Source: JAHBNG01 sp039028975
Lineage (GTDB): Bacteria; Chloroflexota; Anaerolineae; Caldilineales; Caldilineaceae
Direction: 5' to 3'
Assembly (NCBI GenBank): GCA_039028975.1
Contig: JBCCHB010000054.1
Coordinates: forward strand, 1-64,000
Length of the DNA stretch: 64,000 nt
A program made the translations under genes and the position numbers. Shown here piece after piece: positions 29,149-36,000 of this stretch. How positions within the stretch are numbered: position 1 is the stretch's first letter; each line of letters starts with the position of its first letter. The notes under the pieces are model-generated. The model saw only the letters and a program-made list of their open reading frames with translations, was not told the DNA's origin and searched no databases.

Positions 29149-31080
29149 TTACCAGCTACCCATAGGCAAATAGATGATATCTGTTGCCTCAAAGGAACCA
29201 GGTTCATCGACTATGTCGAGTGCTGTTGGTAGCTGAATCGTGGCTTCACTTTGACTTGAGCAGATGGATCTATTTTGTAAACCATTGGCCTCTTGAAAGA
29301 TGATGACATGATTCAGGGCATCACTCTGCCCGGTCAGGAAAGCATCAGATATGAGCAGATGGAGTTGCGCTTGACCAACATGCGGCGCGGATTGATTGGC
29401 TGATAGTGTACCAATATTCATCTTGCAACTTTGTCCATCGCACTGCCAAGGAGAGTGGTCAAAGTTGGGATCGATGGTCATTGTAGCGGGTATCGTGTCT
29501 ATTAAGTAGATATCACCTAGTTCAGTTTGACTATTGTTCCAGTAATTGATTGTAATCGTTACCTGATTCTCATCTCTGACTATAGCCTGATTCACTTGCA
29601 AGTCAGTCTCAGACTCACAGATCGGTGAGGACGTGAATGGCGTTGGTGACGGAGTGGGTGATGGTGTTGGTGTCGACGTAGGAGATGGCAGCTCTGGTGT
29701 CGCCTCTACTGTAATTTGGCCGCTGGTTGTTGGTCTTATCGGCACTGTTGAAGTAGGAGTGGGCGTTGGTGTAGCTGATACAATGACGTCAGTGGGTGTG
29801 CTTGTAGGTGTACTCGTTGGTGATGGCGTAGTCGATGGTGTTGGTGTGGCTGTTGATGTGCTTGTCACAACTACTGTATTCGGTGGTACTGGTGTGCTGG
29901 TTGCCGTCTGCGTTTGAAAAGTAACGACTGTTTCAACAGGAGTTGAGGTGGCCGTAGCCGTTACCTGTGTTGGCGTGCTAGTAACCACTACCTCTGTTGG
30001 GGTACTGGTCGCTGTAGGCGGTATGGCCGTAGGCGTAAAAGTCGGTGTAAACGTTGGTGTTGCAGTCTCTGGAGGGAGCACACCATTTACCTTAAAGACG
30101 AGATTTACCCAAACGGCACTGGTCCCTAGCATCTCTGGCGCAAAATCAGGAACAGATTCAAGTTGAATACACGCATACGTATGGCCAGCTGGTACTTGAA
30201 TCTGAGCTTGGTGATTATCCCACTCGCCCAGTGGATTCTGTTCATATCCGTCTAGCGGGTTAATCAATTCAGTGGCTTCGGGATCATCGATCAGATCAAT
30301 GAGTGCATAGTTGGCAGGTAAAGCTCCCGTGCCGCTCTTTGTCCAAATGGCGTCTGGGCGGTCTGGACCTGCAACGCCACCGGCAAAGAGCTGGTAATCA
30401 ATTGTTCGGGGAACGTCAACCGCATCAAAGCTCACACAAGTAACCTGAGAATTTGGGCCGGCAGGTTCGCTAAAGCGGTGATGGAAACTATCTAATCCAT
30501 ACATCAAATGGACATCTCCATAGGCGCAGGTATCGCTATTCTCATAGACGAATACGATTCCTACTCCATGAGATTCATCACCACGTAACCCGCTTACAGT
30601 CAACGTAAATGGTGTAAATTGATCAGCCAGGTTCAAACCACTACCTGCTGTCACCAAATTTGTTGACCGATACGTATAATAGTGGCGGTCACTATAGTTG
30701 GCACTTGCAACGTTCCGCTCTTCTGCCACAATGGCAGCGGGGGAGCCACCATTGAGAGCAACGACTACATCATCGTCGCCAGACTGATCACCCATATAGC
30801 GCCCTGACCAGTAAAGATATGCCGCAACAGGCGTCCCATTCGCATCGATTGTTAGGGTTTCGCTCTGTAGCTCGCTGCCGAGTCCAACGCCTTCTGCTTC
30901 AAAACAGTAGTTGCCTCTTAACGGGCTGTTGACTTGCACGGGCAGGACGCCATCGGTAGCTAATGCAACCCCAGCAAAAAGGCTTGCTGCTACCATAACC
31001 AGTACAACAACACGAACCTGCTTGACGACAGCAAACCTATTCTGAATTCCGTTTCCTAATGAAAAATAACCTAAATTCAC
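29149..31080 (-). CDS. Secreted protein with Thr/Pro linker and DUF11-like domain
   Basis: A 643-aa exported protein. The GTG start (31080) is preceded by a strong AGGAGG six bases upstream. A signal segment (VVVLVMVAASLFAGVALA) is followed by a beta domain of about 270 residues paralogous to the N-terminus of the SdrD-B protein at 23370 (AYLYWSGR, MYGLDSFHH, VTCVSF). A 150-residue linker of TPT/TSTPT repeats comes next, then a DUF11-like Ig domain (TDLQVNQAIV, TITINYWNNSQ) and the short tail IIYLPMGSW. It is probably cell-surface; linker type and fold argue for adhesion or sheath structure rather than catalysis. Confidence 0.85.
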   Translation of the reverse strand: MNLGYFSLGNGIQNRFAVVKQVRVVVLVMVAASLFAGVALATDGVLPVQVNSPLRGNYCFEAEGVGLGSELQSETLTIDANGTPVAAYLYWSGRYMGDQSGDDDVVVALNGGSPAAIVAEERNVASANYSDRHYYTYRSTNLVTAGSGLNLADQFTPFTLTVSGLRGDESHGVGIVFVYENSDTCAYGDVHLMYGLDSFHHRFSEPAGPNSQVTCVSFDAVDVPRTIDYQLFAGGVAGPDRPDAIWTKSGTGALPANYALIDLIDDPEATELINPLDGYEQNPLGEWDNHQAQIQVPAGHTYACIQLESVPDFAPEMLGTSAVWVNLVFKVNGVLPPETATPTFTPTFTPTAIPPTATSTPTEVVVTSTPTQVTATATSTPVETVVTFQTQTATSTPVPPNTVVVTSTSTATPTPSTTPSPTSTPTSTPTDVIVSATPTPTPTSTVPIRPTTSGQITVEATPELPSPTSTPTPSPTPSPTPFTSSPICESETDLQVNQAIVRDENQVTITINYWNNSQTELGDIYLIDTIPATMTIDPNFDHSPWQCDGQSCKMNIGTLSANQSAPHVGQAQLHLLISDAFLTGQSDALNHVIIFQEANGLQNRSICSSQSEATIQLPTALDIVDEPGSFEATDIIYLPMGSW

Positions 31081-31254
31081 GTCAGCCTCCTATTTGATCA
31101 GGGTGCAATCAGTAGGGTGCTGTGCTGCAATGAGAAGTCGTTGTTACACAGTATCACACTCGAGAAATGGTTTTGAGATTTGGTCTGGTTAAAATTCAGA
31201 CGATCAACCTACATTGAGCTCACTACTCAGTGCAACCCAATGCTGGACTCCTAC

Positions 31255-31335
31255 CCAGCTCTGTAAAAAAGGCCAAACTTCATCTTTCTGACAGGGCTAT
31301 GAAAAACTACGTCTTTTAAATCGACCGCAGCATAG
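31255..31335. repeat. Dispersed palindrome family A, copy 6 (decayed)
   Basis: The right end TTTTAAATCGACCGCAGCATAG and inner AAACTTCATC/GAAAAACTACG fit the family consensus, but the left end has diverged (CAGCTCTGTAAAA). Confidence 0.5.
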
Positions 31336-31412
31336 TAAGGTTCTCGAATTGATAGAAACGCTTACTCGTTCATGGGTGTGGTGGCGAAACACTATGTCGC
31401 TTATATAGGTCG

Positions 31413-31492
31413 TCAGAAATTCTTGTCCCGACTCTTGATTCATCCACTCTGGGAAATTTCGAGAAGGAAGGACATCCCCATCTTCATGGGAA
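31413..31492. repeat. 80-bp intergenic repeat, copy 2 of the BTAD-upstream sequence
   Basis: From CTTGTCCC to AAGCTTTT this is gap-free alignable with 40719-40798, roughly three bases in four identical. Minus-strand translations of both share KACSHED and VLP, but no start or ribosome site supports coding. Confidence 0.6.
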
Positions 31493-31961
31493 CAAGCTTT
31501 TCTGGACATCTAAATATGTGACGCGTACCATTACAACAGCCCATGACCAAAGCCATTAAACCATTTTTGTGGTGCAGGTGGGATTTTCTAAACTGTCTAT
31601 CCGTTTGAAGAAAGAATGTGATGCTTACGTAATGATGAATTTTTGTGCGAGTTGATGGGTAACGGTGAGTGCATTAACATGTCTGACATCTATCTTCAGT
31701 AAGTTTATCGTAGGGTAAGTGTCGGATCCTTCGCTAACTTTACGAATTCCTTAAATCTGGTAATTCTCACTGTTGTTTTGAGCAGGGAGAAGAATCCTTT
31801 ACTTGCATTACGCTTTTCTTAAACTAATGTTTCGTACTACTCAAACTTAGTGAAGTTGTTGCATTTGAGTTAAGCTTTTGATGACCTTTCCGCGTTCCTT
31901 TCATAACGCGAAACTCATTTGGCCGCTCTCAACCAAAGTGTACCTAAGTGAAGCAACATCA

Positions 31962-33383
31962 TTAGATAAACCTTGAGAGACTCATGTGCTCCTGGTGCGA
32001 AAGCATTTTATATTCCCAATGCTGAAGGAAACTCTTGGCTAGGTGTTTGACGTTCGTTATGCTATTCATCCAGGTGAGCAGATGATGCTTACGCGCTTCA
32101 TTTAGACGGACCAGGATATCATTGGGATCCATCCCCGTCACGCCTTGGTCATTGTCAACAATTGTAACATTGTTGCGATCATCCTGATTGATTGCCCGCT
32201 GCTGTTGAGGTCGAACCAAAAACTTGAGCACAAGAGCAAAATGGGTGCTGGATACGTCCCGTTGGGCATTGAATAGTTGACTGTAGGCCGTTAGCCATGG
32301 GTGTTTCTTAAGTAGAGCGACAGCGCTGCCAGCATTCACTCCTTTCAAATCTGCTTTCTCCATGCCCAAAGTGTTCAAAATTTTACGCTCAATGCTAGGC
32401 AGGGCCATAGCACTCTGGAGCATCTGTGCGTCGTGGGGCAACAGTACACTACAGATATCCGTTGCATGAGCACGAAAGCCGGGAAAGTATTCATATGGCT
32501 CAACCAAATTTTCAAAGAGCATCAAATCACGATAGAGAGCGGCTGTATCGTTCGCTGCACTGGGCGGCTTAAGGTAGCGGTCGGCATACCAAAGACATTG
32601 ATATTGGCGAAATTCATCGAGGAAGAAGTCAATGTCAAATGCCTTGTATTTCATAAAGTCAAGCATCTGAGCTTTGATTGCCAACATAAGCTGGGTAGCA
32701 GTCAATGCAGCGTCAACTGCCTCCTTGCTATCCAGAGAATTCTCTGGGGCCTGCACTTGTTCGATATATTGGTTTGCCCCAGTTTGTAAAGCAAATGTCT
32801 CTTTGACTAGTCGGAAAAAATTGTGTTCAGTTTCGGTGCCGGAAAAAGTGGAGAAGCGCGAATCTTTGAACGCTGCCGATAATCGATAGATCACTTGGCG
32901 AGTCCTAGGATGCCGCACCTCAACTCCAGGCCCATTGTATTCAATTAAGGTCATAAACGAATCGCGATGGGGATGACCGATCTTGTCGGCCATTCCTTGA
33001 AAGTAATCAGCAAAGGGAATAGAATCTTGCACAAGCAATGTTGATAATCCCTCGCTCGGTTTGATCTCTTTCATCCGGCTTGCATAGGAAGTTCTACCGT
33101 CCTTTAGCGTTTGCGCCATCTTTTGTTGTTGTGCGTGGCGCTCGACAGAGCTACCAATTAGCCCAAGCGTCAACAGAATTCCAACCACATCGCGATCTGC
33201 TGTTTCTTCAGCATGGGGTGCGTCGGAAAGCACTTGGTGGTTGAGAAGGGTCGCCATGTCGGCAAACCCCAGGTCATTCTGCAATGCACGACGATTCAAT
33301 TGGGGCAGGTTGTCTGCAACCCAAGATTTCTTCGACTCGCTCCAGTCGTAGCTGGACGATAAAGTATGGATATTCATAATCAA
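31962..33383 (-). CDS. Unrecognised enzyme-like protein, possibly PrnB/indoleamine-dioxygenase-like
   Basis: A 473-aa soluble, largely helical protein without signal peptide. I do not recognise it firmly. By eye, helices MLDFMKYKAFDIDFFLDEF and VLKFLVRPQQQRA resemble in spacing the helices of PrnB (monodechloroaminopyrrolnitrin synthase) and other IDO-superfamily heme proteins. Where that family has a His ligand (AP-H in PrnB) this protein seems to have Gln, so the match is weak. It follows the MFS gene by 13 bp and is surely co-transcribed with it. TTG 33383 has AAGGAA at good spacing; ATG 33377 is the alternative. The gene is real by length, composition and context, but its function is unknown. 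Confidence 0.55.
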   Translation of the reverse strand: MIMNIHTLSSSYDWSESKKSWVADNLPQLNRRALQNDLGFADMATLLNHQVLSDAPHAEETADRDVVGILLTLGLIGSSVERHAQQQKMAQTLKDGRTSYASRMKEIKPSEGLSTLLVQDSIPFADYFQGMADKIGHPHRDSFMTLIEYNGPGVEVRHPRTRQVIYRLSAAFKDSRFSTFSGTETEHNFFRLVKETFALQTGANQYIEQVQAPENSLDSKEAVDAALTATQLMLAIKAQMLDFMKYKAFDIDFFLDEFRQYQCLWYADRYLKPPSAANDTAALYRDLMLFENLVEPYEYFPGFRAHATDICSVLLPHDAQMLQSAMALPSIERKILNTLGMEKADLKGVNAGSAVALLKKHPWLTAYSQLFNAQRDVSSTHFALVLKFLVRPQQQRAINQDDRNNVTIVDNDQGVTGMDPNDILVRLNEARKHHLLTWMNSITNVKHLAKSFLQHWEYKMLSHQEHMSLSRFI

Positions 33384-33396
33384 TGAAGATTCCTTA

Positions 33397-34650
33397 TTAA
33401 TTAAGCTGGCGAACGGCTGGATGAGACCAGGCCATCAGTGCAAACAATACAGTCAAACCACCGCCGACCAGGAAGACTTGCTGAGGGCCAAACAGTTCGG
33501 TAGCCCATCCTGCAATGCCATACCCGATGGGAACAAAAGCCAACGAGCCCAAATTATCAATGCTCGCAATGCGGCCCAACTTATCGCGAGGTACCAGCTC
33601 TTGTAACGAGTGGGTCCATGCCAGTCCACCGACCTCCAGCATAGCCCCATTGACCAGCGCAGCCAAAGCTAAACCGACAAGTCCAATAGGTAAACCAAAG
33701 AGCAGAATCATCAGTCCGGCAATAGCAAGGCCACCGTACATCAAGCGACCCCGATGAGGAATTCGCTTCATTTGTCCCATGGCAATACCACCCAGTACAT
33801 ATCCACCTGCAAAGAGCGCATAGAGTAGACCCAGAAGTTGTACTTTACCCCCTAAGACCTCGTCAACCAGAAAAGGTAGACTGACACTATATGGCCCACC
33901 TAAGGTCGCATTGCTGAGGGCAAAGACAAGAATGGAAAGCCAAAGCCAAGGTAGGCCCAGTACGATCCGCATCCCCTCTCGGAAGTCATCCAGCAGACCA
34001 GGAGTGTTGTCTTGTGGAGAGCTGCGTAGAGCATGTATCGACTGGATTGATTGGTTTTGTAGCAATGGCAAAAGTAAGAGGGCCGCAACAAAAAACGTTA
34101 GTCCATTCCAGAGGAAGATCGAAGCCGTACCGCCTAGCGCAATCATGAGCGCACCTAGAGGTGGCCCCAGAATACGTCCCCCTTGAATGCTTAGGCTCGT
34201 TAGTGAGTTGGCGCTTGGTAGATCGTCCATAGAAACCAGTTCAGGTACAGTGGCCGTATAGGCTGGGTGGAAAAAGGCTTCTACAATCCCAAAGACCAAG
34301 CTAAGGATATAGACGTGCCAAATTTCCAAGAGACCACTGATGGCCAAAACACCCATCACCAGTGCCGTCGCCCCTCTCACCAGATCGGCAATCAGCATAA
34401 TCCAAAGACGAGAATATCGGTCAACGGCCACGCCACCAAAGAGGCTAAAAAGGGCAGTAGGGCCAAAGGCAAAGATCAGAACCGTTGCCATAGCCCCAGC
34501 TTCCCCTGTCTTCTCCAATACCCACCAGGCTAGCCCGATTTCATAGAGATAGTCACCCAAGCGAGAACAGCTCTGGCCGCCCCACAATAGAGCAAATGAG
34601 GGTGTTCTTAACGCTCGCAACATGGAAATCTCGGTTAGTCGATTGCTCAT
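33397..34650 (-). CDS. MFS exporter (MFS_3-like)
   Basis: A 417-aa twelve-TM transporter, opening RALRTPSFALLWGGQSCSRL and carrying GVAVDRYSRLW between TM2 and TM3, the MFS_3 signature shared with macrolide and siderophore exporters. I start it at ATG 34650 (MSNRL), because AAGGGGG lies six bases upstream and the stop of a 24-codon ORF ends one base before; the frame could extend to 34668. It is followed after 13 bp by the unrecognised 473-aa gene. The pair has the look of a small biosynthesis-export or resistance unit. It is only distantly similar to the exporter at 8943. Confidence 0.9.
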   Translation of the reverse strand: MSNRLTEISMLRALRTPSFALLWGGQSCSRLGDYLYEIGLAWWVLEKTGEAGAMATVLIFAFGPTALFSLFGGVAVDRYSRLWIMLIADLVRGATALVMGVLAISGLLEIWHVYILSLVFGIVEAFFHPAYTATVPELVSMDDLPSANSLTSLSIQGGRILGPPLGALMIALGGTASIFLWNGLTFFVAALLLLPLLQNQSIQSIHALRSSPQDNTPGLLDDFREGMRIVLGLPWLWLSILVFALSNATLGGPYSVSLPFLVDEVLGGKVQLLGLLYALFAGGYVLGGIAMGQMKRIPHRGRLMYGGLAIAGLMILLFGLPIGLVGLALAALVNGAMLEVGGLAWTHSLQELVPRDKLGRIASIDNLGSLAFVPIGYGIAGWATELFGPQQVFLVGGGLTVLFALMAWSHPAVRQLN

Positions 34651-34651
34651 T

Positions 34652-34726
34652 CTACCCCCTTGCCCCATATTCGTGGGGCGGAACTGAATATAGGGATATA
34701 GGGATGTTCGGGGGATGGGTGGTCAT
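34652..34726 (-). CDS. 24-aa Pro-rich short ORF (candidate leader or precursor peptide)
   Basis: ATG 34726 has AGGAGA six bases upstream, one of the better ribosome sites in the window. The peptide begins MTTHPPNIPISLYS and ends in VPPHEYGARG, with TAG at 34652 one base before the MFS ATG. It has five prolines in two PP pairs. Two readings fit: a regulatory leader whose PP-induced stalling couples translation to the exporter, or a tiny precursor peptide for the downstream enzyme. Coding is supported only by the ribosome site and the tight junction. Confidence 0.45.
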   Translation of the reverse strand: MTTHPPNIPISLYSVPPHEYGARG

Positions 34727-35356
34727 GATTTTATCTCCTGTTGAGTTTACTGTTCGTCTCTGTTGGCTTGGTATGCTTTGGACATAGCATCCCAGATTCA
34801 GGCAATTATTCATGTAATACCACCAGCCTACCGTATAGAAGTAACTAGAAGACAACAAGGGTTGTAACGAAATCGTGACGAATTGGGTGAAGTTATACTC
34901 AGCTCCGTTTGGAAACCGGAGTTTGGTTTCTCCTGTAGGGTCTGCAGAAAACTCCGGTTTCCAAAGCGACCGCACTATAGATTATCAAGATCTGAGCTGT
35001 TATAAATGGCCAAGGGAAAAATTTGTCCTCCCTGATTAGGGATTGGCCAGAGTGAATTATTCAACAGTCGAGTTCTCTACTGGAACGAGCGTGAAATTGT
35101 CATTCTGCTTGGTTACAGTCACGCAGTGACCTGGAGCCCGAGGCGACTGAAGTATCTCGGTTTCGGATTAGAAGCTGAGATTCTTCGCTAGAATTGGCTC
35201 ACAAATGGTCGACTTCTTGCACAGGTTCATCTTCGATTTGAGCTTCTGGCCTCGAAAAACCGGCGTCGTAAACGACCACTGCGTGAGCAGAATGACTTTA
35301 TCCAAAGGTGTCCAATGGAGAAGAGTCGGAATAAATTTCTCTGGCCGGCTATGCGG
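34727..35356. other. Intergenic region between repeat-peptide gene and MFS operon
   Basis: A 630-bp stretch. It contains family A copy 7 (34894-34979), an ACAACAAGGGTTGT hairpin at 34854 and a REP-like segment (TCATTCTGCTTGGTTACAGTC, about 35099) that recurs at 52232 and, inverted, near 26040. I see no ORF with a ribosome site and no T-tract terminator for the repeat-peptide gene. Confidence 0.55.
34894..34979. repeat. Dispersed palindrome family A, copy 7
   Basis: TATACTCAGCTCCGTTTGGA opens, CGACCGCACTATA closes; inner stem AACCGGAGTTT/AAACTCCGGTTT. The stem differs from copies 2 and 4 but stays paired. Confidence 0.85.
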
Positions 35357-35749
35357 TTAACGGTAATGTGATACAGCAGATATGTTATGGTTCAATATGA
35401 GTGCATGTTCTTTCTGATTTTGAATCACGGTTTGGTTGTGGTTAACACTCAAGGCACGCATTGGCTTTGTCCGTACGACTGTTGTATTGTGGTTAAATGT
35501 AAGCGCACGTTTTTTCTGATTTTGAATCACGGTTTGGTTATGGTTAAGACTCATGGCACGCATTGGCTTTGTCCGTACGACTGTTGTATTGTGGTTAAAT
35601 GAAATCTGACGTTTTTTCTGATTTTGAATCACAGTTTGGTTGTGGTTAACACTCATGGCGCGCATTGGCTTTGTCCGTACAGCAGTTGTTTTGTGGTTAA
35701 TAAGGAAATCGTGAGACTTGGTTTTATACATGAGATTGATAGTTGGCAT
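35357..35749 (-). CDS. Basic peptide of seven 17-residue tandem repeats
   Basis: A 130-aa protein. After a 17-residue head (MPTINLMYKTKSHDFLI) it consists of repeats each starting NH[NK], alternating type A (NHNTTVVRTKPMRAMSV) and type B (NHNQTVIQNQKKRALTF), ending in an 11-residue partial unit. In DNA the A+B pair is a 102-bp tandem repeat; TTTCTGATTTTGAATCAC recurs at 35411, 35513 and 35615. The protein is strongly basic, has no Cys and almost no acidic residues, and has no clear signal peptide. A perfect GGAGG lies eight bases before the ATG. Clusters KKR and KPMR recur at each boundary, as in polyproteins cut into identical peptides; the regular T-V and N-Q pattern could also form a beta-solenoid or amyloid. 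I know no named family for it. Confidence 0.75.
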   Translation of the reverse strand: MPTINLMYKTKSHDFLINHKTTAVRTKPMRAMSVNHNQTVIQNQKKRQISFNHNTTVVRTKPMRAMSLNHNQTVIQNQKKRALTFNHNTTVVRTKPMRALSVNHNQTVIQNQKEHALILNHNISAVSHYR

Positions 35750-35844
35750 GATATTCCTCCGTTATTTGCTCCATACACCAGAGCATTGCGTTGATAAAAT
35801 GAAGTTGATTCTGCGACAGGCGTTGTGATGCCCTGTCTGGACAT

Positions 35845-35912
35845 AGTGTAGTCAGAGGGGTGTTGGCGCAGCGTCCAGAATCGCGTCCAGATTGCGTCCC
35901 ACATTGCGTCCA
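35845..35912 (-). promoter_or_regulatory. SARP-box array and -10 box of the repeat-peptide gene
   Basis: Four copies of GCGTCC[AC] on the plus strand (35871, 35883, 35894, 35906; TGGACGC on the minus strand) lie 12, 11 and 12 bp apart, the one-turn spacing of direct repeats bound by SARP/OmpR-type activators. Twenty bases beyond the array comes TACACT (35850-35845), giving a start near 35838 and an 89-nt leader. The array also faces the divergent BTAD regulator, whose promoter begins at 35944. Confidence 0.7.
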
Positions 35913-35943
35913 TCCGAGATATGCTCTTATCCTCATAAAAAGT

Positions 35944-35972
35944 TTGCACACTTCTGCCAAAACGAGTAGGAT
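35944..35972 (+). promoter_or_regulatory. Promoter of BTAD regulator 1
   Basis: TTGCAC (35944-35949), a 17-bp spacer and TAGGAT (35967-35972). The spacer ACTTCTGCCAAAACGAG is almost identical to that before BTAD regulator 2 (ACTTCTGCCAAAACGTG at 40843). AAGGAA precedes ATG 36001. Confidence 0.7.
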
Positions 35973-36000
35973 GGAAACTTGCACCTCTAAGGAAACAAGT

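Larger units (their letters stand above)
31081..31961. other. Intergenic region, repeat remnants, no gene seen
   Basis: An 881-bp gap between two minus-strand genes. It contains a decayed family A copy (31255-31335) and an 80-bp segment (31413-31492) that aligns without gaps to 40719-40798 upstream of the second BTAD regulator. The rest is AT-rich and shows no credible ORF or hairpin with T-tract. Confidence 0.55.

Noticed and set aside
29633..29917. Val/Gly-rich ORF on the plus strand
   Set aside because: It is the complement of the Thr/Pro linker of the secreted protein; its low complexity follows from the repeat.
34652..34975. 107-aa minus-strand ORF starting inside a family A repeat
   Set aside because: The ribosome site and junction support only its last 24 codons (start 34726); the upstream part is repeat and leader DNA.
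35411..35716. 102-bp tandem repeat considered as CRISPR or minisatellite
   Set aside because: Units are contiguous, without spacers, and keep an open frame with a strong start, so a coding repeat is more likely.
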